Source of the DNA: Pseudomonas sp. BCA17
Lineage (GTDB): Bacteria; Pseudomonadota; Gammaproteobacteria; Pseudomonadales; Pseudomonadaceae
Length of the DNA: 64,000 nt
Direction of reading: 5' to 3'
Assembly (NCBI RefSeq): GCF_004519405.1
Contig: NZ_SGWI01000001.1
Span: forward strand, 1,736,001-1,800,000
Within the stretch, counting starts at the first letter, position 1. Each line of letters opens with the position of its first letter. The notes under the pieces are model-generated. The model was not told where the DNA came from. It ran no database searches and saw only the letters and a program-made list of their open reading frames with translations. A program made the position numbers and the translations under genes. Shown in pieces: positions 35,858 to 45,458 of the stretch.

Positions 35858-36171
35858 ACTGGCTGGATATCTGTGCCCTCGATGAAATCAACGCACTGGG
35901 CTCGCGCATCATCCAAGGGCCGAAAGGCGATATTGCGATTTTTCGTACCAGTGACGATGAAGTGTTCGCCCTCGACGACCGTTGCCCGCATAAAGGCGGG
36001 CCACTGTCCCAAGGCTTGATCTACGGCAAACGCGTGGCCTGCCCGTTGCACAACTGGCAGATCGACCTGGCGTCCGGCGAAGCCCAGGCGCCGGATGTCG
36101 GCTGCGCTCACCATCACCTCGCCCGCGTGGAAAACGGCCGTGTGATGCTGGCCCTGCGGGACGCAGGTTGA
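35854..36171 (+). CDS. nirD: Nitrite reductase small subunit, Rieske-type
   Basis: 105 residues from the ATG at 35854, overlapping the nirB stop (ATGA). The Rieske pair CPHKGG and CPLHNW is complete, so this NirD should carry a [2Fe-2S] cluster, unlike the cluster-free E. coli NirD. It partners NirB. Its stop overlaps the start of the nitrate reductase gene (TGATG). Confidence 0.95.
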   Translation: MNWLDICALDEINALGSRIIQGPKGDIAIFRTSDDEVFALDDRCPHKGGPLSQGLIYGKRVACPLHNWQIDLASGEAQAPDVGCAHHHLARVENGRVMLALRDAG

Positions 36172-38879
36172 TGAACCGCCAGGTCACCGCGTCCACCTGC
36201 TGTTATTGCGGGGTGGGTTGCGGCGTGCTGATCGAGCACGATGGCGTACAGATCCTGGGTGTGCAAGGCGATCCGAGCCACCCGGCCAACTCTGGCAAGT
36301 TATGCAGCAAAGGCTCCAGCCTGCACCTGACCGGCGACCTGGCCGCCCGCGCCTTGTACCCCGAACTGCGCCTGGGCAAACACCTGGCCCGTGCGCGCAC
36401 CGATTGGGACACGGCCCTGGAACACGCCGCCAATGTGTTCGCCGACACGATCGTCGAGCACGGGCCGGACAGCGTAGCGTTCTATATCTCCGGACAATTG
36501 CTGACCGAGGACTATTACAGCTTCAACAAGCTGGCCCGGGGGTTGGTGGGCACCCATAACATCGATAGCAACTCTCGGTTGTGCATGTCTTCGGCGGTGG
36601 TCGGCTACAAACGCAGCCTGGGCGCCGACGCACCGCCGTGCAGCTATGAAGACCTGGAGAGCAGCGACTGCGTCATGATCGTCGGCAGCAATATGGCCTA
36701 CGCCCATCCGGTGCTGTTCCGACGCCTGGAAGAAGCCAAGGCGCGACGCCCGCAGATGAAAGTGGTGGTGATCGACCCTCGACGCACAGACACCTGCGAC
36801 CTGGCCGACCTGCACTTGGCGATTTTGCCGGGTACGGATGTGGCGTTATTCCATGGGATTTTGCATCTATTGCTGTGGGAAGACTGGATCGACCGCGACT
36901 TTATCCAGGCACATACCGACGGATTGGCGGAGCTGAAGCGGCTGGTGCATGACTACACGCCGCAGATGGTCACGCAGTTGTGCGGGATCAGCGTTGAGCA
37001 ACTGCACCTGTGTGCGCAATGGGTGGGCACCAGCGGCAGCTTCCTGTCGCTGTGGTGCATGGGGCTGAACCAATCCACCGCCGGCAGCGCGAAAAACAGC
37101 GCATTGATCAACCTGCACCTGGCCACCGGGACGATTGGCCGAGCGGGCTGCGGGCCGTTTTCCCTGACCGGCCAACCCAACGCCATGGGCGGGCGCGAAA
37201 CCGGCAGCTTGTCGAATTTGCTGCCGGGCCATCGTGAGGCGGCCAACCCGGAGCATCGGGCTGAAGTCGCCGCGTATTGGGGGATTGATTCGTTGCCGCA
37301 GCCAACCGGGCTGACCGCGATCGAACTGTTTGAGCAAATCCAGACCGGCAAAATCAAGGCACTGTGGGTTGCCTGTACCAACCCTGCGCAATCGCTGCCG
37401 GACCAGAACCGCGTACGCGCAGCCTTGGCCGCCTGCCCGTTCGTGGTACTGCAGGAAGCCTTTCGCACCACGGAGACGGCCGCCTATGCCGATTTACTCC
37501 TCCCCGCCGCCAGTTGGGGAGAAAAGGAAGGCACCGTGACCAACTCCGAGCGACGTATTTCCCACGTGCGCCAAGCCATCGCCCCACCGGGAGAAGCGCG
37601 ACCCGATTGGGCAATCACCGTGGATTTCGCGCAGCGTCTGGAGCAGCGATTGCGGCCTGGCTTGAGCAGCCTGTTTGCGTTCGAACAACCGGCACAGATC
37701 TTTGACGAATACAAAGGGCTGACGCGCAACCGTGACCTCGACCTGTCGGGTATCAGCCATGCCCTGCTCGACCGGATCGGGCCGCAGCAATGGCCGTTTC
37801 CGATGGGCGCGCAATCCGGAACCACGCGTCTGTACAGCAACGGTGTGTTTCCAACCGATAGCGGTCGCGCGCAGTTTGTCGCTGATCCTTATCGCGCGGC
37901 CAAGGAGCAACGCGACGCACGCTTCCCTCTGACCCTGATCACCGGCCGCCTGCGGGACCAGTGGCATGGCATGAGCCGCACCGGCACGGCGGCACAGTTG
38001 TTTGGACACGTCAGTGAAGCGTTGTTGAGCCTGCACCCGGATGAATTACGCCGCTATCGCCTCAAGGAAGGTGATCTGGTCAGCCTGAAAAGCCGTCGCG
38101 GCAGTGTGATCGTCGCTGTCAGCAGCGATGACAGCGTGCGCCCAGGCCAAGCGTTCCTGCCCATGCATTGGGGCGATCGCTTTCTCAAGGGTGGCGTAAA
38201 CACCCTTACGCAGCCGGCGTTTGATCCTTTATCGAAACAGCCGGAGCTCAAGCACAGTGGCGTGCGTCTGGAGGCCGTACACCTGCCGTGGCAGCTGTTC
38301 GCGCTGATCGAAGGAAATGTGCAACAACACTTCGAGGCGCTGCGCCCACTGTGTGAGGACTTTGCCTACGTCAGCTTGAGTTTGGTCGGCCGTGAACGAC
38401 CGGCGCTGCTGGTGCGTGCGGCACATGGCGAGGCGCCCGGCCTGCCACTGCTGACCCGTATCGACGAACTTCTCGGGCTCAACGACGGCCCCGTCATGGC
38501 CTATGACGACCCACGCCGCTCGATCGGCAAACGCGTGAAGATCGAGAAAGGCCGTATTACCGCGCTGCGCCTGGCGGGTGAAACCCTGGCGCGGCACTGG
38601 TTGCAAAGCCTGTGGCTGGAAGGCCGCGCAGATGATCAATTACGCCGGTGGCTGCTGGCCCCGTTAAGTGCACCGCCCGGTGGCACGGCGGCCAGCCTCA
38701 AGATCCTGTGCAACTGCAAGAACGTCAGCGAAAACGCGGTGTGCGCCGGCATCGCCCGCGGCCTCAGCCTGGAGGCGCTCAAACAAGAACTGGGCTGCGG
38801 TACTCAATGCGGCTCTTGCGTGCCCGAAATCAAACGTCTTTTGGCCGGCCACCCGCAGCCATTCGCCATCAATGTGTGA
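36171..38879 (+). CDS. nasC: Assimilatory nitrate reductase catalytic subunit (molybdopterin)
   Basis: 902 residues from the ATG at 36171. N-terminal [4Fe-4S] motif CCYCGVGC...GKLCSKG (about 8-48), then the bis-MGD molybdopterin oxidoreductase domains (QLLTEDYYSFNKLARG, SRLCMSSAVVGYKRS) and the C-terminal dinucleotide-binding domain. The chain ends in an extra BFD-like [2Fe-2S] domain (CNCKNV...CGTQCGSC, about 845-895), as in NasA/NasC-type bacterial assimilatory enzymes. It reduces nitrate to nitrite for NirBD. It is coupled to nirD and lies 10 bases before cobA. Confidence 0.95.
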   Translation: MNRQVTASTCCYCGVGCGVLIEHDGVQILGVQGDPSHPANSGKLCSKGSSLHLTGDLAARALYPELRLGKHLARARTDWDTALEHAANVFADTIVEHGPDSVAFYISGQLLTEDYYSFNKLARGLVGTHNIDSNSRLCMSSAVVGYKRSLGADAPPCSYEDLESSDCVMIVGSNMAYAHPVLFRRLEEAKARRPQMKVVVIDPRRTDTCDLADLHLAILPGTDVALFHGILHLLLWEDWIDRDFIQAHTDGLAELKRLVHDYTPQMVTQLCGISVEQLHLCAQWVGTSGSFLSLWCMGLNQSTAGSAKNSALINLHLATGTIGRAGCGPFSLTGQPNAMGGRETGSLSNLLPGHREAANPEHRAEVAAYWGIDSLPQPTGLTAIELFEQIQTGKIKALWVACTNPAQSLPDQNRVRAALAACPFVVLQEAFRTTETAAYADLLLPAASWGEKEGTVTNSERRISHVRQAIAPPGEARPDWAITVDFAQRLEQRLRPGLSSLFAFEQPAQIFDEYKGLTRNRDLDLSGISHALLDRIGPQQWPFPMGAQSGTTRLYSNGVFPTDSGRAQFVADPYRAAKEQRDARFPLTLITGRLRDQWHGMSRTGTAAQLFGHVSEALLSLHPDELRRYRLKEGDLVSLKSRRGSVIVAVSSDDSVRPGQAFLPMHWGDRFLKGGVNTLTQPAFDPLSKQPELKHSGVRLEAVHLPWQLFALIEGNVQQHFEALRPLCEDFAYVSLSLVGRERPALLVRAAHGEAPGLPLLTRIDELLGLNDGPVMAYDDPRRSIGKRVKIEKGRITALRLAGETLARHWLQSLWLEGRADDQLRRWLLAPLSAPPGGTAASLKILCNCKNVSENAVCAGIARGLSLEALKQELGCGTQCGSCVPEIKRLLAGHPQPFAINV

Positions 38880-38889
38880 GGAGAAGAAC

Positions 38890-39633
38890 ATGAACGCAAA
38901 AGTCTGGTTGGTGGGCGCAGGGCCTGGTGATCCGGAACTGTTGACCCTCAAGGCGGTGCGGGCCTTGCGTGAGGCACATGTGGTACTGATCGATGATCTG
39001 GTCAACCCGCAGGTGCTGGAGCATTGCCTCGACGCGCGGGTGATCACCGTCGGCAAGCGCGGCGGCTGCCGGTCGACGCCCCAGGATTTTATTCACCGGC
39101 TCATGCTGCGCTATGCGCGCCAGGGAAAATGCGTGGTTCGGCTCAAAGGGGGCGATCCGTGCATTTTTGGCCGGGGTGGTGAAGAGGCGGTGTGGTTGCG
39201 CGAGCGCGGTGTTGACGTGGAATTGGTCAACGGAATCACGGCGGGGCTGGCGGGTGCGACGAATTGCGCTATTCCGTTGACCTTGCGCGGTGTAAGCCGT
39301 GGCGTAACGCTGGTCACGGCGCATACCCAGGACGACAGCAGCCTGAACTGGCGGGCACTGGCCGAGGGAGGGACGACGTTGGTGGTGTACATGGGAGTGG
39401 CGAAGCTGGAGGAGATTCGTCAGCAATTGCTCAATGGTGGCATGGCCGCCGATATGCCGGTGGCGATGATTGAAAACGCCTCGCTGCCCCAACAGCGTGC
39501 ATGCCGCAGCACACTGGCGCGAATGCAACGGGATGCGCAGGCATTCGCCCTGAAGAGCCCGGCGATCCTGGTGATCGGCCGTGTTACCGCCGCTGCGCAG
39601 CCGGCCTGCATTGCCGTATCAGCCAGCGCCTGA
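38890..39633 (+). CDS. cobA: Uroporphyrinogen-III C-methyltransferase
   Basis: 247 residues from the ATG at 38890 with GAGGAG upstream. SAM-dependent methylation of uroporphyrinogen III to precorrin-2, the first step to siroheme. Signature stretches VGAGPGDPELLTLKA, LKGGDPCIFGRGGEE and VNGITAGLAGA are present; the CysG-type dehydrogenase/ferrochelatase half is absent. Its place at the end of the nitrate/nitrite operon fits supply of siroheme to NirB. Confidence 0.95.
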   Translation: MNAKVWLVGAGPGDPELLTLKAVRALREAHVVLIDDLVNPQVLEHCLDARVITVGKRGGCRSTPQDFIHRLMLRYARQGKCVVRLKGGDPCIFGRGGEEAVWLRERGVDVELVNGITAGLAGATNCAIPLTLRGVSRGVTLVTAHTQDDSSLNWRALAEGGTTLVVYMGVAKLEEIRQQLLNGGMAADMPVAMIENASLPQQRACRSTLARMQRDAQAFALKSPAILVIGRVTAAAQPACIAVSASA

Positions 39634-39648
39634 GGCAAATTCCAGGCG

Positions 39649-39678
39649 AAAAAAACCCGGCCTGAGCCGGGTTTTTTT
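39649..39678. terminator. Bidirectional intrinsic terminator between cobA and oprF
   Basis: CCCGGC (39656-39661) and GCCGGG (39666-39671) are flanked by seven A and seven T, so it can end the nitrate operon on the plus strand and oprF on the minus strand. Confidence 0.93.
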
Positions 39679-39692
39679 CTACTACTCAGTAA

Positions 39693-40676
39693 TTACTGAG
39701 CAGCTTGAGCTTCAACCGAGGCTTCTACGCGACGGTTAACAGCACGACCAGCTTCAGTTGCGTTGTCAGCAACTGGGCGGGATTTGCCGTAACCAACCGA
39801 GCTTACACGGTTAGGAGCAATACCGTCTTTGACCAGAACTTGCTTAACAGCGTCAGCACGACGCTGGGACAGCTTCTGGTTGTAAGCGTCTGGACCTACG
39901 GAGTCAGTGTGACCTTCAACCACGGTGGTGGTGTTAGGGTACTGCTTCATGAAGTCAGCCAGGTTTTTCACGTCGGCGTAGCTGTTAGGCTTAACAACGG
40001 CCTTGTCGAAGTCGAACTTAACGTCCAGCTCAACACGAACAACCTGAGCAACTGGAGCTTCTGGCTCTGGAGTTGGCTCTGGAGCTGGTGCTGGGGTAGG
40101 AGCTGGAGCTACTGCGCCAGCGTTACCGCCGAAGTTCACGCCCAGACCAACCAGTGCGGAGTAGTCCCACTTGCCGTTGTCCAGTGCGTAGTCAGCTTCA
40201 ACACCGGCACGAGCGTACAGGTTGTTGGTGAAGTAGTACTTCACGCCGGCGCCAGCGATGGCCAGGGTGGACTGGTCGCGACCGCTGTGGCCGTCAACTT
40301 TGACGTTGGTACGGCTCTGGTGACCGAAACCGCCTTCTACGTATGGACGCAGGCTGTCTACGCCAGCTTGACCGAAGTGATACTGGGCAACCAGGCTGCC
40401 GGTATCGCCTTTGATCTTCTGGTTACCAGTACCGTCGTTCGAACGGGTGTGGTTGGTAGCGTCGTAGGACAGGTTCAAGGACAGGTCGTCGGTCAGGAAG
40501 TAACCGATGCGAGCGCCAGGGTTGAAGCCGTCTTCGATGTGCTTAACGCTATCGTTGTACTGCTTCTTGTAGAACAGCTCGCCTTCAACTGCGCCTTGGC
40601 CTTGTGCCAGTGCGCCGAAAGAAGAAGCGGCAATAAGAGTACCAATGGCCAAGCCCAAGGTGTTTTTCAGTTTCAT
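39693..40676 (-). CDS. oprF: Major outer-membrane porin OprF (OmpA family)
   Basis: 327 residues. Signal peptide MKLKNTLGLAIGTLIAASSF with cleavage after ALA; N-terminal eight-strand barrel (about 25-180); a proline-rich hinge (PAPTPAPAPEPTPEPEAP); C-terminal OmpA peptidoglycan-binding domain with TVVEGHTDSVG and NQKLSQRRADAV. Structural porin linking outer membrane to peptidoglycan. It lies downstream of sigX, its known regulator, with a gap of 107 bases. Confidence 0.97.
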   Translation of the reverse strand: MKLKNTLGLAIGTLIAASSFGALAQGQGAVEGELFYKKQYNDSVKHIEDGFNPGARIGYFLTDDLSLNLSYDATNHTRSNDGTGNQKIKGDTGSLVAQYHFGQAGVDSLRPYVEGGFGHQSRTNVKVDGHSGRDQSTLAIAGAGVKYYFTNNLYARAGVEADYALDNGKWDYSALVGLGVNFGGNAGAVAPAPTPAPAPEPTPEPEAPVAQVVRVELDVKFDFDKAVVKPNSYADVKNLADFMKQYPNTTTVVEGHTDSVGPDAYNQKLSQRRADAVKQVLVKDGIAPNRVSSVGYGKSRPVADNATEAGRAVNRRVEASVEAQAAQ

Positions 40677-40783
40677 CCGTTAAATCCCCATCTGGTGATT
40701 GTAAAGCAGTCCCACAAACCGGGGGACAACTCGGCGACAAGTCTAACAGAACTTGCCTACACGTAAGAGATATTTGCCACGCA

Positions 40784-41374
40784 CTAAGTTTCAGTCTCGC
40801 CCGCAAATTTCTCACGTAATTTATCAAGAGCACGTTTGTAACGCATTTTTGTAGCACTCAAACCCATATGCATGATGTCAGCGATTTCCTGAAACTCCAG
40901 CTCTGCGACAAATCGTAGCACCAGAATTTCGCGGTCAATCGGGTTCACATGCACCAACCAGCGATCAAGTCCGCCCTTCTCCTCGGGTGCCGGCGCCTTC
41001 TCTTCAGACGCTTCCTCAAGGGGGTCAAGACTCAAAGCGTCCATCAACCGACGCTTTCGCCGCTCCTTACGATACTGCGTGATGCATTCGTTATACGTGA
41101 TGCTGTAGAGCCAGGTTTTGAACTTCGATTTGCCCTCGAAGTTCTTCAGGCCGTACAGCACCTTGAGCATCACTTCCTGACAGACATCATCCGCATCTCT
41201 ATCGTTCCCCAAATACCTTGAACAAACGTTGAACAGAGTGCGTTGATACCTGCGCATCAATTCTTCGTACGCACGTGTTACGTGAAACAGCTCCGTGTGT
41301 GCGCGCGCGACCAACTCCTCATCAGAGAGCTCACGGGGGTCATAGCGCGTGGACAGCGTTTGGGCTTTATTCAA
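40784..41374 (-). CDS. sigX: ECF sigma factor SigX
   Basis: 196 residues. Region 2 is LMRRYQRTLFNVCSRYLG with DADDVCQEVMLKV and FKTWLYSITYNEC; region 4 is EFQEIADIMHMGLSATKMRYKRALDKL. Between them is an acidic linker. In P. aeruginosa and P. fluorescens SigX drives oprF and envelope and fatty-acid genes. No anti-sigma gene is adjacent; the neighbouring cmpX gene product is linked to its activity in the literature. Confidence 0.96.
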   Translation of the reverse strand: MNKAQTLSTRYDPRELSDEELVARAHTELFHVTRAYEELMRRYQRTLFNVCSRYLGNDRDADDVCQEVMLKVLYGLKNFEGKSKFKTWLYSITYNECITQYRKERRKRRLMDALSLDPLEEASEEKAPAPEEKGGLDRWLVHVNPIDREILVLRFVAELEFQEIADIMHMGLSATKMRYKRALDKLREKFAGETET

Positions 41375-41461
41375 AACAAGTCGTGCCGACAGTCAGGTCA
41401 ATGTCCGCCGCAATCCGGTCAGCCGGGTTCGCGGCGGCGTACATTAGCAGGATTTGCCGGA

Positions 41462-42286
41462 TTAGCGGCTATTGACCTGCTGTTCCAGGAGAATCCGATT
41501 GGACAGCGACACCAGGTCGCCATCATCGGTCAGCACCGTCGTCTTGACCGTGCCGATCTCCTCGATCTGCCCTTCAACCTCGCCCACACGCACGTGCTGC
41601 CCAACCTGATACAGCTCACGTACATAGATTCCCGCAAGAATCTGACCCGCGATTTCCCGGCTTCCCAACCCCATTGCCAACGCAACAGCCAGACCAACGG
41701 TAATCAAAACAATCACAATCACGTGGTTTAGCAGGTCAGTCTTGACCTCCAACTGGCTGATTGCGACAGAAATACTGATGATTATCACCAGCCCCTGAGC
41801 GATACGCCCCAGGCCCGCCGCATAGTCCAGGCCCACGCCTTCAGCCGCTCCGCGCACCAGCCCATTGGCAAGTTGCGCCAGCAAAACGCCTACCAGCAAC
41901 ACCAGCGCGCCGCCGAAAACCTTCGGCAAATACAGCGCCAGCATGTCGAGCGTAGCTGAAACTCGCTCAAGTCCAAGGGATTGCGCCGCAGAAACCAGAA
42001 AAATCAGCAAAACGAACCAATAAACGATCTTGCCGATCAATGTGGAGATCGGCACTTGCAGCCCGGCGCGACCCAGCAGTTTGGTCAGGCCAGTGCCTGC
42101 CATCAATCGGTCCAGCCCCAGTTTAGCGAGCAATTTGGACAGCAGGGTGTCGAGCAACTTGGCCACGACAAAGCCCAGCAGGACCAGAACCAGGGCACCA
42201 AACAGGTTGGGAATGAAATTCGCCACCTTGGTCCATAGTGCGGTCATCGCAGTGACCAGGCTCTGGGTCCAGAGATCAAGTTCCAT
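41462..42286 (-). CDS. cmpX: Small-conductance mechanosensitive channel-like protein CmpX
   Basis: 274 residues from the ATG at 42286. About five membrane helices: LFGALVLVLLGFVVAKLL, IGKIVYWFVLLIFLVSA and others, with internal repeats, then a cytosolic MscS-like tail (REIAGQILAGIYVRELY, VGEVEGQIEEIGTVKTTV). It is a member of the conserved TM-helix mechanosensitive family (DUF with MscS beta domain). It starts 2 bases after crfX and precedes sigX by 87 bases, as in other Pseudomonas. Confidence 0.92.
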   Translation of the reverse strand: MELDLWTQSLVTAMTALWTKVANFIPNLFGALVLVLLGFVVAKLLDTLLSKLLAKLGLDRLMAGTGLTKLLGRAGLQVPISTLIGKIVYWFVLLIFLVSAAQSLGLERVSATLDMLALYLPKVFGGALVLLVGVLLAQLANGLVRGAAEGVGLDYAAGLGRIAQGLVIIISISVAISQLEVKTDLLNHVIVIVLITVGLAVALAMGLGSREIAGQILAGIYVRELYQVGQHVRVGEVEGQIEEIGTVKTTVLTDDGDLVSLSNRILLEQQVNSR

Positions 42287-42288
42287 AT

Positions 42289-42534
42289 TCAATCAGCCTT
42301 ATCAGCAGTGCGAGCAAGAGGTTCACGACGGGAAACCGGCGACACATGGGCCGAACCATTGTTCAGGGCCATCATCAGCGCCGGCAACCAGCGACCCAAC
42401 AGACCGAACAGGTCACCCGCCCCAACCTGACGGTTGGCGGTTTTCAAAACGCGGCCCAGGCAGGCGTCGTCGTCACGGTTGGACGGCGATGCATTGAGCA
42501 TGTCACGCAAAGACTGTTCGAACGGATCGTGCAT
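42289..42534 (-). CDS. crfX: CrfX protein
   Basis: 81 residues from the ATG at 42534 (MHDPFEQSLRDMLNAS). No domain of known function; the N-terminal half is charged, the middle has a hydrophobic LFGLLGRWLPALMMAL stretch that could associate with the membrane. It is identified by position between cmaX and cmpX and by its opening sequence. Confidence 0.85.
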   Translation of the reverse strand: MHDPFEQSLRDMLNASPSNRDDDACLGRVLKTANRQVGAGDLFGLLGRWLPALMMALNNGSAHVSPVSRREPLARTADKAD

Positions 42535-42620
42535 AAAGACCTCTCGCAAGTGTTTTAAAAGACGAGGGTAAAATTCTTGAGGTCACATAAGACCTTTCTT
42601 ATATTCAGGTCATATTCAGG

Positions 42621-43616
42621 TTAAACCCAACGTAAACGTCGAAAAAGCCACCATTGTCCCAATGCAACGGCCACCATCATCAGGCAGGCAATCGCGAATC
42701 CGTAAGGGTTTCCCGCAAACGGTATGCCGCCCACATTGATCCCCAGCAGGCCGGTCAAAAAACTCATCGGCAGAAAAATTCCGGTGATGATCCCGAAGCG
42801 GTACATCGTGCGGTTCATGCGCACGCTCAATCGCCGGTCTTCGGTCTCAAGCACAAGCCCCACGCGCTCTCGGGTCAATTCGAGCTCTTCCAGATAACGC
42901 GTCAGACTGTTGTGTAATTCGTTCCAGTAGTCAGCGTCGTCGTCACAAAACCAGGGCAATTTGATGCGCGTCAGCTGCGCGAAAATATCCCGTTGCGGCG
43001 CCAGAAAACGCTTGAGCCCGGCTGCGCGTCGGCGAATCTGCAAGACGCTGCCGTGCTCCGGAGTATACCGTTCGTCGGCATCGAGCTTTTCTTCCTCGGA
43101 ATCGACGACCTCAGAGAGGTCAGTGACCAGATCCTGCACTTTATTGGTCAGGTATTGCGCCATATAAAGGATGAGCTCAGACGCAGTTTTCGGCCCATTG
43201 CCCTCAGCCAGCTGCACCAACAGCTCATCGGTGGCGCGCAACGGCCGCAGACGCAGGGAAATGACCCGGTCGGCCGCCGCAAAAATGCGCACCGAGACCA
43301 TATCTTCCGGCTCGGCACCGGGATTGAGGTTCACCCCACGCAAAAACAGCAGCAATTGGGCATCCGGCAACGGCAACAGGCGCGGACGCGTGTTCTCCTC
43401 CAGCAGCAGGTCACAGGCAAACTCGCTCAAACCACTGGATTTACGCAGCCAGGTCTGAGTCTGGGGATGACTGCGATCCCAATGCAGCCACAGGCTTTCC
43501 TGGGGCTGCAATTGCAAATCGTCGAGCTCAGTCCGGGCAATCCAACGCGCACCGCCTTTACCGTCCAGCACCAGGGCATGTACCAACCCCCATTGCGCGT
43601 TTTCTTCCTCGAACAT
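42621..43616 (-). CDS. cmaX: CmaX, CorA/ZntB family divalent cation transporter
   Basis: 331 residues. Long cytosolic N-terminal domain (about 1-270) rich in helices, then two membrane helices; the selectivity motif between them reads GIN in LLGINVGGIPFAGNPYG, a variant of the usual GMN of the CorA family (ZntB proteins have GIN). It would move zinc or another divalent cation. First gene of the cmaX-crfX-cmpX set. Confidence 0.92.
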   Translation of the reverse strand: MFEEENAQWGLVHALVLDGKGGARWIARTELDDLQLQPQESLWLHWDRSHPQTQTWLRKSSGLSEFACDLLLEENTRPRLLPLPDAQLLLFLRGVNLNPGAEPEDMVSVRIFAAADRVISLRLRPLRATDELLVQLAEGNGPKTASELILYMAQYLTNKVQDLVTDLSEVVDSEEEKLDADERYTPEHGSVLQIRRRAAGLKRFLAPQRDIFAQLTRIKLPWFCDDDADYWNELHNSLTRYLEELELTRERVGLVLETEDRRLSVRMNRTMYRFGIITGIFLPMSFLTGLLGINVGGIPFAGNPYGFAIACLMMVAVALGQWWLFRRLRWV

Positions 43617-43640
43617 CCTGACCCCTATGGCTACTGCGGT

Positions 43641-44132
43641 TTATTCGGGCATTTTCAGTGGGCTGGGCGACACAATCACACCGTTGTTGTCGGCGTAGAT
43701 GTACTCACCCGGGCGGAAGGTCACACCTGCAAAGGTCACCGCCACATTCAAGTCGCCAATGCCGCGCTTGTCGGTCTTCATCGGATGCGTCGCCAAAGCC
43801 TGCACACCCAGGTCGGTCTGGGCGATAACGTCGACGTCACGGATGCAGCCGTAGATCACCAGCCCTTCCCAACCGTTTTTCGAGGCTTTCTCGGCAATCA
43901 TATCGCCCAGCAACGCCCGACGCAGAGAACCGCCACCGTCGACCACCAGCACCTTGCCGGCACCTGGCAGGTCGGCCTGTTCTTTCACGAGGGAGTTGTC
44001 TTCGAAGCATTTGATGGTGACGATTTCGCCGCCAAAGGAGTCTCGCCCGCCGAAGTTGCTGAACATCGGCTCAACCACCTGCACCAAATCCGGGTAGGCG
44101 TCGCACAGGTCGGGGGTCACATAATGGTTCAT
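43641..44132 (-). CDS. rraA: RraA-like protein (regulator of RNase E activity / aldolase fold)
   Basis: 163 residues from the ATG at 44132. The RraA family is clear: [50 protein letters not shown] and YGCIRDVD. RraA binds and inhibits RNase E; some homologues are oxaloacetate decarboxylase/HMG aldolases and use the same acidic and arginine residues, which are kept here, so both roles are possible. It lies 24 bases upstream of cmaX and on the same strand. Confidence 0.93.
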   Translation of the reverse strand: MNHYVTPDLCDAYPDLVQVVEPMFSNFGGRDSFGGEIVTIKCFEDNSLVKEQADLPGAGKVLVVDGGGSLRRALLGDMIAEKASKNGWEGLVIYGCIRDVDVIAQTDLGVQALATHPMKTDKRGIGDLNVAVTFAGVTFRPGEYIYADNNGVIVSPSPLKMPE

Positions 44133-44362
44133 CGAGAAACTCCTGTCGGCAAAGTAGAGGTTCAACATCCCACGGTGTACATCAGGAAAACGCGTCACAA
44201 CAGGCATTCTTTAAGGGCTGCCCGGTTGACGGCGGCCATGATCAGACCCGGCTGGCTGCAACGCAATACCCGTTGCGCGACTGAATATGACCAGAAGCGT
44301 TTAATGCGTCATATCTTAGCCGCAACCATTCACAAGTGAAACGCCCTTGGCAGAGCGCTTCG

Positions 44363-45352
44363 TCAAACCACGGCTTCAACTTCGGACTGTACACCGAACA
44401 AAGGTGTCAGCGGATCTCTCAACCAGCGCGCCACCAATGGCCAGACCTCGGCCTGCGCGGGCTTGCTGACCAGCATCTCCACATGCCCGAAATCGCTGGT
44501 AAAACCTTGCTGGCGCCCCAGGCACAGGTACTGGCGATGCTCGGAGCCCACCTGCTCGAACAGCTTGCGGCAGGCCCAATCCGGATCCTGCTGATCGCCC
44601 GCAGCGCTCACAGCCAGCAGTGGCACATCAACCTCGGCCAAGCCTTTCCACCAGTCGCGGTCGGCATCGCCAAAGCGGCCGAACAGGCCATGCCAGCGCA
44701 TGCTTTCAATCATGACACCTACGGGTTCGTCTTCCGGGCCGCGCTTGAGCCTTGGGCCGGACAGCTGACCGAGACGCTTCAAAATCAGGCGTCCGCCCCA
44801 CTCCACCACCGGGATTTTCAACGGCCAATACGTGCGGCTGACCTGACAGCCAAACAACGCCACCGAAGCAGCCGCCGGCGCGCCCAAATGCTGGCCGCCA
44901 AGGGCCGCCACCAGGGTCGTAGCGCCCAGGGAATGCCCGATCCAGTGCGGAATCTGCCCGCTTTGCTCACGCACGAATGCGCCAATGGCCGGCACATCGT
45001 AGCGCGCATAATCGGCGACACGGTTCTTGGCATAGTCGTGGTTGCGCTTGGACAGACCATGACCACGCATTTCCGGAATCCACACATCAAACCCCTGACG
45101 TGCCAAATAGGCACCCAGGCCGATACCTTTGGGCGAGTACCAGAAGCGCCGATTGGAAAAACTACCGTGCAACAAAATAATCGGCATGCCCCGGTTTTCC
45201 GGGACATCAGCCAGACCCAGGCGGGTCACGGCCAGCTCGACAGTGCCGTCCGGGCTATTGCCGGGCTTGAGGCGGTACACATCTTCACTCAGGTCGCCAC
45301 GACGCTCGGCGCTGATCAGGGCGACGGGAAATAGATTGCTGCTGCTTTGCAT
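44363..45352 (-). CDS. Alpha/beta hydrolase
   Basis: 329 residues from the ATG at 45352 (MQSSSNLFPVAL). Classical fold: oxyanion region LLHGSFSN, the nucleophile elbow GHSLGA (serine in IGHSLGATTL), an acidic residue near the AAGDQQDPD segment and a late histidine in DFGHVEML. Possibly a lipase or esterase; no signal peptide, so cytoplasmic. It lies downstream of ppsA but behind two hairpins, so it probably has its own promoter. Confidence 0.88.
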   Translation of the reverse strand: MQSSSNLFPVALISAERRGDLSEDVYRLKPGNSPDGTVELAVTRLGLADVPENRGMPIILLHGSFSNRRFWYSPKGIGLGAYLARQGFDVWIPEMRGHGLSKRNHDYAKNRVADYARYDVPAIGAFVREQSGQIPHWIGHSLGATTLVAALGGQHLGAPAAASVALFGCQVSRTYWPLKIPVVEWGGRLILKRLGQLSGPRLKRGPEDEPVGVMIESMRWHGLFGRFGDADRDWWKGLAEVDVPLLAVSAAGDQQDPDWACRKLFEQVGSEHRQYLCLGRQQGFTSDFGHVEMLVSKPAQAEVWPLVARWLRDPLTPLFGVQSEVEAVV

Positions 45353-45365
45353 AATGCTCTTGCAC

Positions 45366-45441
45366 AAAAAAGGGCGGCGTCCGCAAGGATTCCCGCCCTG
45401 TACAGATAAGAATGCCGGTCACCCTCAACGAGTGACCGGCA
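45366..45441 (-). terminator. Tandem hairpins downstream of ppsA
   Basis: The first hairpin met by ppsA transcription is TGCCGGTCAC/GTGACCGGCA (45413-45422 and 45432-45441). The second, AGGGCGG/CCGCCCT (45371-45377 and 45393-45399), is followed on the minus strand by T6, a normal intrinsic terminator. Confidence 0.85.
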
Positions 45442-45458
45442 CTTTTGACGTATCGACC

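Noticed and set aside
39705..40766. A 353-codon frame antisense to oprF
   Set aside because: It is the complement of a strongly codon-biased outer-membrane protein gene and has no protein family character.
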